The notes beneath the pieces are model-generated. The model was not told where the DNA came from. It saw nothing but the letters and a program-made list of their open reading frames with translations, and ran no database searches. Of a stretch of 64,000 nucleotides of DNA, positions 38,586 to 49,248 are shown one piece after another; position 1 is the stretch's first letter; each line of letters opens with the position of its first letter. Position numbers and translations under genes: made by a program. Origin of the DNA: Defluviitaleaceae bacterium (GTDB lineage Bacteria; Bacillota; Clostridia; Lachnospirales; WQUN01); contig WRBD01000001.1 of assembly GCA_009779835.1 (NCBI GenBank), positions 1-64,000 of the forward strand. The letters are read 5' to 3'.

Positions 38586-41540
38586 CTAACTGTTTACCTT
38601 TATATTATCTACAAGACCTACTGAATCAAATATTTGGTCACCACGGTCAAACACCATAAACCGCAAGGTTATTACCTGTCCTCTATACGGTGTCAGGTCA
38701 ACTTCTTTACTTTGCCAACCTATATGATATGGAGGTCTTCCATTGCCCGACGTATTACCAATCGTAAGCCTGAAACTGGTAATCGGGGATGATATCCAAT
38801 TGGATATATTAACAGACTCATTTACAATCCGTGTAGTATTCCCCCCGTCCATTGCAATAATTTCGGCAATAAACGCGTCATCATAACTTGAACCACGCCA
38901 ATCTATATGTTCAGGCAAAAATGAAGGCTCCTCCGAGATAAAATTATAATCAAAAGACAAAGTTGTTGCGTTATTTGGAACCCTAAATGTCTGTTGAATT
39001 AAACTGCCTTGGGTTCCATCATAAAATTGTCCTACATTATTTCTGGAAGAACCGATACCGGTTGAAAGGAGTGCCATTCTGTTGCCGTCTGTGGGACGTA
39101 GCCCTAGCAATCCACCCAACCACATTACGTTCCTGACATCACCAACTCTGTTCCAATAGCGCAATCTATTTCCAAAATTAATAATGCCCCCTATATAACC
39201 GTCCTCAAAGCTGCCGTTTCTAACCCCGACAAAAATTAACATAGCATCATCATTGCCCCGGAAATGAGGAACCGCTGTTCTGGGAGCGTCTTGGTTATCG
39301 TTTGCGCCATGCTTGTTAATGGCAGTATCATAGGCGACCCTTGCTGTATTTCCTTCCAGTAGTTCGCTCACAACAGTTTTCATAAATTCCCGGCTGTAAA
39401 CCGCACGAACACTATTATAAAAACCTATTACCACTTCTGCTCCCCGATTAAGGAAAGCATTCGGAAATGTTTCGCTTACCACTCCACCACCCGAATTATG
39501 CGCACCCATAAATCGACATGCCTCTGAAAAAACAATACTTCCGGTTAATTCGCCATTGGCATAGGTATCCGTAATAAATCTGGGAAATATTATATAATAA
39601 GTTTCCCTCAGGGTTTGCGTTCCGCTACGGTGAGTAGTTGTAATTTCACCAATACGATTATTTTCTATATCTAAGTTGAATGTATTCCTGCTTGCTGTGG
39701 TTGGCACCTCACTTGTTATCCATACAGGTAAATTTGCGGATGTAGTGCCATGACCCGCAAATACTATTAAATTATAATCACCCATTCCCCTGAAATGATT
39801 AACCCTGGCACCCATTATACGAGTGGTTTGTAAACCTCTGCTGTTCCAATCATTTTGTAAAGTTTCATAAAAAGGTCTCCGGAAACTTTGGTTAGTGTCA
39901 CTTATTAAATCGAATGACCAAAGAATTAATGCCCTTATGGTAGTATCTGATACTTCATTGTCAAATGGCATAATGTTCATAATATCGACATTATTGCCCG
40001 CCATCCTTTGCCTTTCGGCAATTGCGGCACTCATTTCATCGCTATTATCCGCAAATTCGGTATCGTTATGTTCCAAGATAAATTCAAACAGTTTTTCGCT
40101 ATTGTGTTCAATACCATTATAATCCGGGTTAAATTCCACCAATTTTTCACTACTTATTAAACCGGAAGAATGTTCATATGATATTACTTGTGTATCCTCA
40201 TCGTAGTAGACACTTCCTTCTTTTACAAGCCCATCCTCAATAAGTTTCGCCAACAAACTAAGCACGGATTCCGCACGCTCTTCTACGCTCATTTCCCAAT
40301 ATTCATCACTTCCGCACAATGCGTCAAATGCGGCATAAACGGTATCTATATCCGCATGGTCTGTCTGTGTAAACGGTGCAATAACGTAAATAGTGACTAT
40401 ATCAGATTCCAAATTTTTACCATTGACTTGCGCTACAGCGCGATATGTCTGCGTACCGGCGGTTGAAATATCAATGTCCAGTTTTGCGGTGAAAACACCA
40501 TCATTTTCAATATCATCGCCGCTGACACTATACAATCCGTCATCTTTCATTTCCGCAACTACATTGTTATCGGAATCAGTCAAATTTACAAACGAACTAA
40601 CACCGTCTATTTCAACATAAAAATATACCGTTGATGTTCCGCTTGCAACCAAAAATTCGTTTTCACTTACATGCAACATTAAATCGGGAACAAGCGTAGG
40701 TGTAGGTGTTGGAACAGGCGTAGGTGTAGGCGTTGGAGCAGGTGTAGGCGTAGAACTAGGTGTTGGTGTTGGTGCATTTCCGTCACTCCATCCGCCCCCG
40801 CTACTACCACCGGCAGGTCTGGGAATAGAGGTAGGGCGAGGAGTGTGCGTAGGGGCAGTTTCCGTTTCGGACTTTGGTTCGGATACAGGTTCAGGTGTTA
40901 CCTCCGGTTCACGAACATTATCTAATACCCCGCGCTCAATAATATTAGCAAGAAGGGTAAACCCTTCCGCACGGGTTAAATTATTTTGCGCCCTAAAAGT
41001 ACCATCAGGATAACCGCCCACAAGTTGATTTTCTTGCATGGCAATAATGCTCGGCAAAGCCCATTCAGGAATGGAATCATTGTCTGCAAAAGTAGAATTA
41101 TTTTTACTTGTGGTCAGATTCAAAACCCCTGCCAAGATGACCGAAACTTCGGCACGGGTAATGTTATTATCAGGCCTTACACTGCCGTCTGGATAACCAG
41201 AAATATATCCGGCTTTTCTTGCGATGCTTAGCGCATCGTAATACCATGAGCCGCTATGTATATCAGGGAAATTTTCAGTACCTTTTTCGTTAAAATTGAA
41301 CGTCCTGTTTACAATTGTAACGAATTCCGCTCTTGTAATGGTGTTATCAGGTCTTATGCTGCCATCCGGATACCCTGAAACAATTCCATTTTCAAGAAGC
41401 AAGTTAATACTCTCTACCCCCCAATGTCCGGCAATATTCTCTGTTGTTTGGGCAATAGCAACTTGGGGCTGTAACTGTAGTATCATTGCTAAAGATAATA
41501 CCAATGCAAAGAATGTTTTAACTGCTTTAATTTTTTTCAT
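38586..41540 (-). CDS. SLH-anchored surface protein with putative gingipain/caspase-like (clan CD) peptidase domain
   Basis: Three SLH repeats (GYPDGSIRPDNTITRAEF type), P/T linker, then YNLIVFAGHGTT (His) and GSIVFSEACRFMG (Cys). Confidence 0.75.
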   Translation of the reverse strand: MKKIKAVKTFFALVLSLAMILQLQPQVAIAQTTENIAGHWGVESINLLLENGIVSGYPDGSIRPDNTITRAEFVTIVNRTFNFNEKGTENFPDIHSGSWYYDALSIARKAGYISGYPDGSVRPDNNITRAEVSVILAGVLNLTTSKNNSTFADNDSIPEWALPSIIAMQENQLVGGYPDGTFRAQNNLTRAEGFTLLANIIERGVLDNVREPEVTPEPVSEPKSETETAPTHTPRPTSIPRPAGGSSGGGWSDGNAPTPTPSSTPTPAPTPTPTPVPTPTPTLVPDLMLHVSENEFLVASGTSTVYFYVEIDGVSSFVNLTDSDNNVVAEMKDDGLYSVSGDDIENDGVFTAKLDIDISTAGTQTYRAVAQVNGKNLESDIVTIYVIAPFTQTDHADIDTVYAAFDALCGSDEYWEMSVEERAESVLSLLAKLIEDGLVKEGSVYYDEDTQVISYEHSSGLISSEKLVEFNPDYNGIEHNSEKLFEFILEHNDTEFADNSDEMSAAIAERQRMAGNNVDIMNIMPFDNEVSDTTIRALILWSFDLISDTNQSFRRPFYETLQNDWNSRGLQTTRIMGARVNHFRGMGDYNLIVFAGHGTTSANLPVWITSEVPTTASRNTFNLDIENNRIGEITTTHRSGTQTLRETYYIIFPRFITDTYANGELTGSIVFSEACRFMGAHNSGGGVVSETFPNAFLNRGAEVVIGFYNSVRAVYSREFMKTVVSELLEGNTARVAYDTAINKHGANDNQDAPRTAVPHFRGNDDAMLIFVGVRNGSFEDGYIGGIINFGNRLRYWNRVGDVRNVMWLGGLLGLRPTDGNRMALLSTGIGSSRNNVGQFYDGTQGSLIQQTFRVPNNATTLSFDYNFISEEPSFLPEHIDWRGSSYDDAFIAEIIAMDGGNTTRIVNESVNISNWISSPITSFRLTIGNTSGNGRPPYHIGWQSKEVDLTPYRGQVITLRFMVFDRGDQIFDSVGLVDNIKVNS

Positions 41541-41622
41541 TGTGTTTACTCCTCGTTTTCGTTTTTAGTCAGTCGCATTATAGTGCATCATATGACATGA
41601 AATGTCAATAATATATTTGAAT

Positions 41623-42777
41623 TTATGTAGTATCATTAATAAGATGGGTTGAGGCTACCTTAAATGAAAATTCATCAAAATTTTGTATATCTAGGTTGGA
41701 AACACCGAAAGATTTTCCGTTTTGTTGTTCATGAAGCAACGCGGATAATTTTTTAGAAACAGGGTTTTTATAATCCCCATATCCCGCATACATAATTGAT
41801 TCTATGAGTGATTTTTCCATTCTATCAAGAAAGTTTAAAATTAAATACCGTTTTTTAGGGCTATTAAATTTTTCGCGCAACTTTAAAGGTACATAGTTTG
41901 CATTTTTAACATCTATTGAAATTCCCGTTGCATAATTACCCATATGGTGCGACGTTGGTATTTCTAACTCATCTCTCACGCTTGCCGCACAACCTACGCG
42001 AAATAATTTATTTCCTTTTTGCGATTGAACAGCGCGCACAAAAGCCGTTATTACAGCTTCGTTTACAGTTATCCCACGCGCCTTGCAATTTACTTTTAGC
42101 TTTGGTAAAAAATCTTTTTCTGTTTCGTCTAAATGAATCCCTGCCGGATTTTGTTCACGATACTGTTTAAAAAACTCTGCATATTCTGAATATGCAAATG
42201 CTTTTTTATTTTTGTTCCATTGTTTATTTAGGGAACCGGCAAAAAGCCTTAATAAAAAACCGCCGCTTTTCTTTTTTAATTTATTATTTTCGGGAAGCTC
42301 TAAAACGGCATCGTCTATTTTTCCATCAAGCGCACAAAGAAAATCGCGCACTAAATTTAAATATCCTACGCCATCACCTAAAATATGATGACCTAAAAAA
42401 ATAATATCAGAATAATCCGCACCCCGAATAACGGCGATTTTTACAAGTGGCTCATTCTCGAAATTAAAAGGGATATTGTCCGTTTCGGTGTACTATTTTT
42501 GCCAATCGGTTTCATCGGCTGTATAAAATTGAATTGATACGCCGCCGCTTGCTTCATAATATCTTTGACCTTCAACATTGGCTTTAACAACATATTTTAA
42601 TATCGGATGTCTGTATTCAACCGCCTTTACAGCGTTTTCATAAATCTCATTTGAAAAATCAAAATCAACTCGCAACTTAAAGCACACATTAATATTCGGA
42701 GAGTGCAAATAAATAATTTCATTGCCTACAAGTTTTTCATGCTCTTGCCTTTCTAAAACATAAATTTTTTGTACCAA
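41623..42777 (-). pseudogene. Condensation/acyltransferase-fold (HHxxxDG) protein interrupted by one in-frame TAG at 42493-42495
   Basis: The two listed ORFs (42493..42777 and 41623..42351) are in the same frame; reading through gives ...ETDWQK*YTETDNIPFNFENEPLVKIAVIRGADYSDIIFLGHHILGDGVGYLNLVRDFLCALDG.... Confidence 0.85.
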
Positions 42778-42793
42778 TTAAGCTCATCCCCTG

Positions 42794-45700
42794 TCATTGT
42801 AAGGCACTTACGTTATGACCAACCAGCCATCTTTGGAGGGTAGTCAAGTCCTGCAAGACAACCTTGTTGGTGGCATCCATATCTGCGGCATATTTGCAGA
42901 AGTTCAGGCTTTCTTCCAAAGCCGACCGGTCGGCGGGGTCCGCTATTAGCCATCTTGCGAGAGCCGTTGCGTCAGCGGACGTTACACGTCCGGATTGGGT
43001 TACGCTGCCAAGTACGAATCCTTCAACCAAGTTAACCGTTGGTGTATTGATAATACCGTTAAATCCATCGCTTCCCGTGGCTGCTGTGCCGGCAAGTATG
43101 TCTTCAAGCTTTACAACCAAGGAATTGCTTCCTTTGCCCAAGTTGTTGGTTCTCATGCGGATAACTGCGTCAACGGTTATGTCTTCGTCACCGGAACCCA
43201 CGTACACAGTGAAACTTACAGGTATTTTTATTTCCAATAAATCATTGGGAAGTGCGCCCGTAACTTCTATCGTAACCGTTGCTCCCGTAAAATTCGCACC
43301 TTCGTAGTTATCCTCCACGTCAACGGATAACTTCATGAATTTCACAGAATTACCCGGCCATTGAACTGTAAACTCGCCGTCACTTAACTCTTCCCATTGT
43401 GCCGTAAAGATTCTTTCTTCGATGATGTTCATCAAATCGGTAAGTGGCTGCGACCAACCCATGAACATATGACCATCCCTTGTTGGGTTTTGTGATAACG
43501 GGGTTGCGTCCGAACCGTGCGGTATGAATTGTTCAATCAATTCTTGATTGCCCGCGTACACTCCCCCGGCAAGGTCAAATGCGACTCTCCACAAAGAAAG
43601 TTCCCAATGTGCAGTTACCTCTACCGGTTCATTCGGCATTATAAATGTGGCAGATGTTGGGCAATCGGCTTTTTCTATATACAAGTCCATATTGAAAATT
43701 TGAACCATATCTAACGCTCCGGGAGAAGATGCGGTGAAAGTTTCTCCTGTCCAGTGCGAGAAGGTGTGTCCTGCACGTGTACCGGCATAAAGGGATACTT
43801 CATCGCCTTCATCTGCGGGGTTGGGGCTTGCGCTTGCGTTTTCACCACCGTTAATTATTATGATGTCATGTGCATTGTCCGATATCTGCTTGAACACGGC
43901 TTCTGCGAACACAGGTTCGTCGGGCATTATAAATGTGTTGTTGGTTATTATTAAGCCTAACGGTGAGACTACTTCCCAATTATTGAAAGTATAGCCCTCC
44001 GGCGGGTTTGCAGTAAGAACAACGGTGTCACCTGCCGCCGCGGTTGGCGGAGAGGCCGTACCGCCGATTACGTTAATTGCGTGGGTCAGAGCCGTAAACG
44101 CATAAACTGTCACGTTTGTATCTGCACCGGCGTTTAAGTTCGCCGTTTCTGCGTAACGTACATAGTACATTCCCGGCGCAAGCCCTGTTACCGTCGTGCC
44201 AGAAATCGCCGTATAGGTTGTGTCTGTGCTTAGTTTATATTCCATTCCTGTCGTAACGCCGGTGATTGTACCGTCATTTGCGCCCGGTGATGTTTCGTGT
44301 GTTGAGCCGATACCCAAAGGCGTGTTTTGGTTTGCCTTGCCAATTGTAATAGAAAACACCCGCGTATCGGAACCGGCAGGGTTTGGCGCTTTTACGGTAA
44401 AGGTAAATGTCCCCGCTTTCTCCGGCATACCGGAAATCACGCCAATTTCCGAAAGTGTTAAACCGTCCGGTAAATCTCCGTCCTCAACACTCCAGAAGAA
44501 TACATTGCCGGCAACAGCAAGGGTATGAGTGTAAAAAATGTCAAATACACCGCCCGGTAGGCTTGTGGTGGTGATGCCCGGTTTGGGATGTTGCGGAAAG
44601 AATAAGAAATCGTCCGTATCCCATGCCGTAAATGCAATAATATTTTCGATGCCGGTTATCGCCGATTCGTCCGCCATGTAGTTGTTATTAACGAACAGTT
44701 TCATCAGGCCGGTATTTTTCGACACATCAAGTGCTATCAGCTCGTTGTCGTTGCAATACAGCGTGTGCAACGCGGTAAAGTGTTCTATGCCTGTCAGGTC
44801 GGTTATGCCCAGCCCGGCTACGTTTATTTCATTGAGTGCCGCAATCTCGGCTGTCGTCAGTATGCCGTTTTGACCAAAGGGATGATTCAACAGCCACGTC
44901 CTGAAAATCTCGTCCGGGAAGTTGATTTCGTTTATGTCCACATTATGCGTAATCATCACAATTGCCGCACCGGATATGCTTGTATAACCGGCGAGTGTCG
45001 AATGCGCTGTAACTGCCAGCGTTGTTGCCGTTTCATTCAGATGCACGGATAATGCGCCGCTTGATGTTATCATCGTTTCTATATGGCTATTACCTGCAAT
45101 ATCCCATGTTACGTCTTGCGGCGGGTTGTTCGTTCCATCCACAATCGCGTTGAACATATACGTTTCACCCGGTTCCATTGTAAGTGATGAAGGGCTTACC
45201 GTCACACTTGTAACAACAGGGAGGGGAATACACTCACACGGATATTTTTCACAGATATCACAGCAAACACAATCTATTTGCCTGCATTCCTCACAACAGT
45301 CACAACAATTTTTGCATTCTCCGCAGATGCTGCACCAACTACACCAATCACACCATCCGCAATCGGGACAATGGACATAGCCTGCCAAATCATTACAAAA
45401 ATCGCACCAATCGCAAGAGGGGCAATGAACATAACCGAACAGCTCATTACAATCCACACACCATTCACAAAGCGGACATACTATTTCCTTCTCTTCCCCG
45501 CATAAATAGCAAATATGGGGGCATTCGCAACAGTCCAGGCATTCCCCGCACATATTGCAAAAATCAAAGCACCAACTGCACCCACTGCATTCCGGGCATT
45601 GGATATAACCATATTCATTGTCACAATCAACACACCAGCCGCAACAGGGAGAGATATCCTTTTCCTCACCACATTCATCGCAGAGAATGGGCGGTGGGCA

Positions 45701-48700
45701 TATACATTCAAGCTTACGGCATATGGTACAGCAAATGCAGTCTATTTTATCCAGCTCGCATTCTTCGCAATAAACGGGTAAACCAATTATCAAAGTAACG
45801 GACGCTTCTTCGCCGGCACCCAAACGGTTCTGCGCACGTACATTGAACGTAAATTCAGTATCCTGCGTAATATTCTCAAGAGTAAAGATATGATTTGACA
45901 TACCATGAGCCGCTACCCATGTTTCTCCGTTATCTATTGATACCTGATAGCCGGTAATCGTATTGTTACCGTTACTTAAAGGCGGGCTCCAGCTTAACGC
46001 AGCCTGACTGGTTCTTCCGGTTGCCGTCAAATTTTGGGGAGCGAGGGGCGGTGAGAAACTGAGCTTAATTTCCTCACTTGGTTCATTTGCCATGTTCCTT
46101 AATCCGTTTTCGGGAATATATAACTGATATATCTTATCCACGGGCAGTGAGTTATTCGGCAGGAACCGCAGGATAGTGTTGTTAATTTCCAGTGTTCCGT
46201 CTACTGTCAAATCATCTGTGGCATTTATGAATTCTATATCGGAATAGTCAACACCCTCAAGAATCCGGGTATTAAAGGCAACATTGACCGTATCGCCGTT
46301 TGGGTCGTTTGTTATTGCAAAAGCCGTCACCTCAAGAGGTTCTGCGAAAGTGTTCATGTTAATGAACGTTCTTGCAGGGTTTCCTGTTATGATTCCGTGG
46401 GTATTTTGCCCAACGGTATAATTGAATGAACCAAGGTTATATAAGCTTGTCGGAAGGGATGCGGCATTGCTTGCGTTGATAACCAAAACACCGCCGGTGC
46501 CGTTTGTGCCTGCCATGCCGCTGCTTGCAGTATTCACGAGTGACCCGTTGGAAGTTCTTGTTGTTCCGCCTGCTCCTCCATTTCCGCTTCTTTGCCCGGA
46601 AACGATTAACAAAGGTGGATTTGCTTGGTCGAAAATAATTTCTTCGGCTGTAATAACCAATACGCCGCCGCCATAACCCCCTGCGCCACCGCCACCGCCG
46701 CCGGCTCCGCCACCATCATAATACGTGTCTCCTGCTCCTCCATCCATTATGTTAAATATTGTAGGAATAGGCGAAAAGTGTCCGCCTCCTTGACCTCCCC
46801 AACCCGAATTACTGCTAATGCCCCTATTGCCGGGCGGGCCGCCGTTATCCCAGCCGCTTCCGCCGGGCACGCCATTAGCGACAGCCCCGGTGCCTGCGGC
46901 TCCGCCGCTTCCACCGCTTCCGCCGCCATACCCTCCGGCTCCGCCACCACCGCCGCCGCCACCTACCCTGGGACTAAACGCAGGTGTAGATGTGCTGATA
47001 GCATTACCTCCGCGTCCTCCGGAACCACCGTTGCCACCACGTCCATATACTCCGGGAAACAATGCGTATCCATTTCCTTCATAAGTAGCACGCGCAATCA
47101 TGTTTTCAACCGTTGTTGAAGATGTAATTGAATTGACGGGAGCTGATGGGTAAAAACCGTTACGAACGATGACAGCGGCGTTTCTTCCGAGCGTTAACGT
47201 ACCTTTTACGTTTATAACACCTTGAGAAATGCCTTGTGAAAAAATCCTAACATTATCACCGATAGTTAAATCACCGTAAATCGTATGAACCGACGCATAT
47301 GGATGCCCCGTAACATTGGGTGTCAATGCCATGTTTTGGTTCCATACGATACTTTCGGTTACAGCATTGTCATCAATATAGTAATCAGTAGTGGTTATTC
47401 CGCTGTTATCATATCCGTCTGCTACGGCAATCGCTTTAATCGTTATGGGACTGAATATCACGATTGCACTCGTAAATAACTCACTTTCCGTAGTCGGCTC
47501 GGAGCCGTCAAGGGTATAATAGATTCTTGCGCCCGCAGTAGCTGACGACAGACTTACTCTCTGTCCCGTTACTACCCCGCCGCCCGATGGTGATGCGACC
47601 GGGGTTTCGGTTCTAGGAATAGTTGTAAATGCAACAGTATCTCCCCGCACCAGCGGTTGACCAAGCGTATTTGCCAGTGCATTTGCCGGGATAACTACCC
47701 TGTAAGCGGTATTGTGCTCAAGATTTATATTCGGGGTGATGATAAGCCTGTTGTTGCTAATTTCTATATTACTATCAACGACACTCGTTCCTCTGTATAG
47801 CTTGATTTCATCGTACGCGCTTCCCGCCTGTATATTTCCGCTATAATTTATTTGAATAACTTGATTAACCGGTACTCTTTCAGCATGATTTCTTGGAACA
47901 GAGCTTACAATATCGAAAACTCCTGTTTTGAAGCGTGTTGTTACTTCCGTCGCAAATGAAGTGTTCCATTGGTTTCTTACTGCACCTACAGGTATAGTAA
48001 ATTGGTAATTCGTATTCGGGGATAAATTTTGTGCAGGCGTGAAAGTAAGTGTATTTCCTCTAATTGCAGTAGTACCGCTAATGTTCGTGCCGATATCTGT
48101 ATTCCTTAACGATATATTGTTAAATTGTGTTCCTTGATACAAAGGTAATGAAAATTCAGCAGAAACATGAGTGTTCATCAACACTCCGTCTGAATTGTTT
48201 GAAGGAAAGACTCCTCGCAAAGTAAAGGGTTGTTCTACAACAGTTACCCGGCAAGTGGCCGCCAGGTTGTTAGATGTTCTTACCGTTATATCCGCCGTGC
48301 CCGGGTTAACTGCTCTTACAACACCGCTTGAAGTTACCGTTGCCACATTGTTATTAGATGATGACCATGTTAGTGTTGTTGTAGCGTTTGATGGGGTGAG
48401 CGTTGCACTCAATGTAAAGCTGTCGCCTATGTTCATATTGCGGGAGCTTTGGGAAATGGTAATACTCGAGGGATTAATCGGGTTGACGAATATGGTAAAA
48501 TCCGCGAACCCACTTGCTATACGCATACTATTTCCTGATAGGTAGGTATATTCATACGCAACATGAACTATAGCTCTTCCTGTAAACGCTCTGTCTGCCC
48601 TTATTAAACAAGACGTTACACCCGGGCTGACGATTACTACATCGAAAGGATGTGTAGATGTCCACCTTGCACCGATAATGCCGCCGATATTGTGACCTGT

Positions 48701-48856
48701 TGGAGCATTAAACCGCAATGTCTGGGTTTGCCCGACCGTTAGTGTGTATGTACCACCAGTGCCGGCTTCGACAGGGGTTATAAACACCGGTAATGCCGAA
48801 AAAATCATAATAAATGAGATAAACAGTGCTAAAATCTGTTTTTTCATTGTGTGCAC
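42794..48856 (-). CDS. 2020-aa multidomain cell-surface protein: Big_2 and SbsA-type Ig-like, Gly-rich, FN3, Cys-rich repeats, LRR-like, Flg_new/InlB-like, dockerin-like C-terminus
   Basis: Signal peptide; SITISQSSRNMNIGDSFTLSATLTPSNATTTLTWSSSNNNVATVTSSGVV (Big_2); about 50 Cys in about 185 aa; C-terminal GRVTSADATALARWLI...DMDATNKVVLQDLTTLQRWLVGH dockerin-like pair. Confidence 0.8.
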   Translation of the reverse strand: MHTMKKQILALFISFIMIFSALPVFITPVEAGTGGTYTLTVGQTQTLRFNAPTGHNIGGIIGARWTSTHPFDVVIVSPGVTSCLIRADRAFTGRAIVHVAYEYTYLSGNSMRIASGFADFTIFVNPINPSSITISQSSRNMNIGDSFTLSATLTPSNATTTLTWSSSNNNVATVTSSGVVRAVNPGTADITVRTSNNLAATCRVTVVEQPFTLRGVFPSNNSDGVLMNTHVSAEFSLPLYQGTQFNNISLRNTDIGTNISGTTAIRGNTLTFTPAQNLSPNTNYQFTIPVGAVRNQWNTSFATEVTTRFKTGVFDIVSSVPRNHAERVPVNQVIQINYSGNIQAGSAYDEIKLYRGTSVVDSNIEISNNRLIITPNINLEHNTAYRVVIPANALANTLGQPLVRGDTVAFTTIPRTETPVASPSGGGVVTGQRVSLSSATAGARIYYTLDGSEPTTESELFTSAIVIFSPITIKAIAVADGYDNSGITTTDYYIDDNAVTESIVWNQNMALTPNVTGHPYASVHTIYGDLTIGDNVRIFSQGISQGVINVKGTLTLGRNAAVIVRNGFYPSAPVNSITSSTTVENMIARATYEGNGYALFPGVYGRGGNGGSGGRGGNAISTSTPAFSPRVGGGGGGGGAGGYGGGSGGSGGAAGTGAVANGVPGGSGWDNGGPPGNRGISSNSGWGGQGGGHFSPIPTIFNIMDGGAGDTYYDGGGAGGGGGGAGGYGGGVLVITAEEIIFDQANPPLLIVSGQRSGNGGAGGTTRTSNGSLVNTASSGMAGTNGTGGVLVINASNAASLPTSLYNLGSFNYTVGQNTHGIITGNPARTFINMNTFAEPLEVTAFAITNDPNGDTVNVAFNTRILEGVDYSDIEFINATDDLTVDGTLEINNTILRFLPNNSLPVDKIYQLYIPENGLRNMANEPSEEIKLSFSPPLAPQNLTATGRTSQAALSWSPPLSNGNNTITGYQVSIDNGETWVAAHGMSNHIFTLENITQDTEFTFNVRAQNRLGAGEEASVTLIIGLPVYCEECELDKIDCICCTICRKLECICPPPILCDECGEEKDISPCCGWCVDCDNEYGYIQCPECSGCSWCFDFCNMCGECLDCCECPHICYLCGEEKEIVCPLCEWCVDCNELFGYVHCPSCDWCDFCNDLAGYVHCPDCGWCDWCSWCSICGECKNCCDCCEECRQIDCVCCDICEKYPCECIPLPVVTSVTVSPSSLTMEPGETYMFNAIVDGTNNPPQDVTWDIAGNSHIETMITSSGALSVHLNETATTLAVTAHSTLAGYTSISGAAIVMITHNVDINEINFPDEIFRTWLLNHPFGQNGILTTAEIAALNEINVAGLGITDLTGIEHFTALHTLYCNDNELIALDVSKNTGLMKLFVNNNYMADESAITGIENIIAFTAWDTDDFLFFPQHPKPGITTTSLPGGVFDIFYTHTLAVAGNVFFWSVEDGDLPDGLTLSEIGVISGMPEKAGTFTFTVKAPNPAGSDTRVFSITIGKANQNTPLGIGSTHETSPGANDGTITGVTTGMEYKLSTDTTYTAISGTTVTGLAPGMYYVRYAETANLNAGADTNVTVYAFTALTHAINVIGGTASPPTAAAGDTVVLTANPPEGYTFNNWEVVSPLGLIITNNTFIMPDEPVFAEAVFKQISDNAHDIIIINGGENASASPNPADEGDEVSLYAGTRAGHTFSHWTGETFTASSPGALDMVQIFNMDLYIEKADCPTSATFIMPNEPVEVTAHWELSLWRVAFDLAGGVYAGNQELIEQFIPHGSDATPLSQNPTRDGHMFMGWSQPLTDLMNIIEERIFTAQWEELSDGEFTVQWPGNSVKFMKLSVDVEDNYEGANFTGATVTIEVTGALPNDLLEIKIPVSFTVYVGSGDEDITVDAVIRMRTNNLGKGSNSLVVKLEDILAGTAATGSDGFNGIINTPTVNLVEGFVLGSVTQSGRVTSADATALARWLIADPADRSALEESLNFCKYAADMDATNKVVLQDLTTLQRWLVGHNVSALQ

Positions 48857-49248
48857 CTCTTTGTTTTATTTTTAAATAAACATTAACCTCGTTTTTTCCA
48901 TTATTCCAGCATGAATTTTACAACCTAACCGCACTAACTGCAAGTAAAACCTTGAAATTTAATATAGCTTGTTTAATTTTTTGCGCCGTAAAATTTAAAA
49001 TTCAAATTTAAAACTTCTGTCTTGAAAAATAAATATGTACACGAAGCGCGGCGGATGCGTTGACGATGCTTGTCATTGCATTTACATCTTCGTTTATTTT
49101 CGGTTTTTTAGTTTTTAAGTAAAACCGGGGTCACGTGCCCCCGGCAGGTGCCGCAACGCGCATAAAAGGTGCTAGGGTGTGTCGGCAATAAAATCATAAT
49201 ATAATGGAGAAAACCTAGAAAGGGTGTTCTCATCCCTTCATAAATCAG

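Noticed and set aside
45274-45781. Ala/Ile-rich ORFs on both strands overlapping the Cys-rich cassette
   Set aside because: Frame-shifted translations of the CxxC repeats.
46818-47084. Pro-rich + strand ORFs (PPLPPLPPPYPPAPPPPPPPP) at 46422-47119
   Set aside because: Exact antisense of the Gly-rich segment of the 2020-aa surface protein; compositional artefact.
49020-49240. Possible short TM ORF (ADALTMLVIAFTSSFIFGFLVFK) after the surface-protein promoter
   Set aside because: No start codon/RBS context; too short to support.
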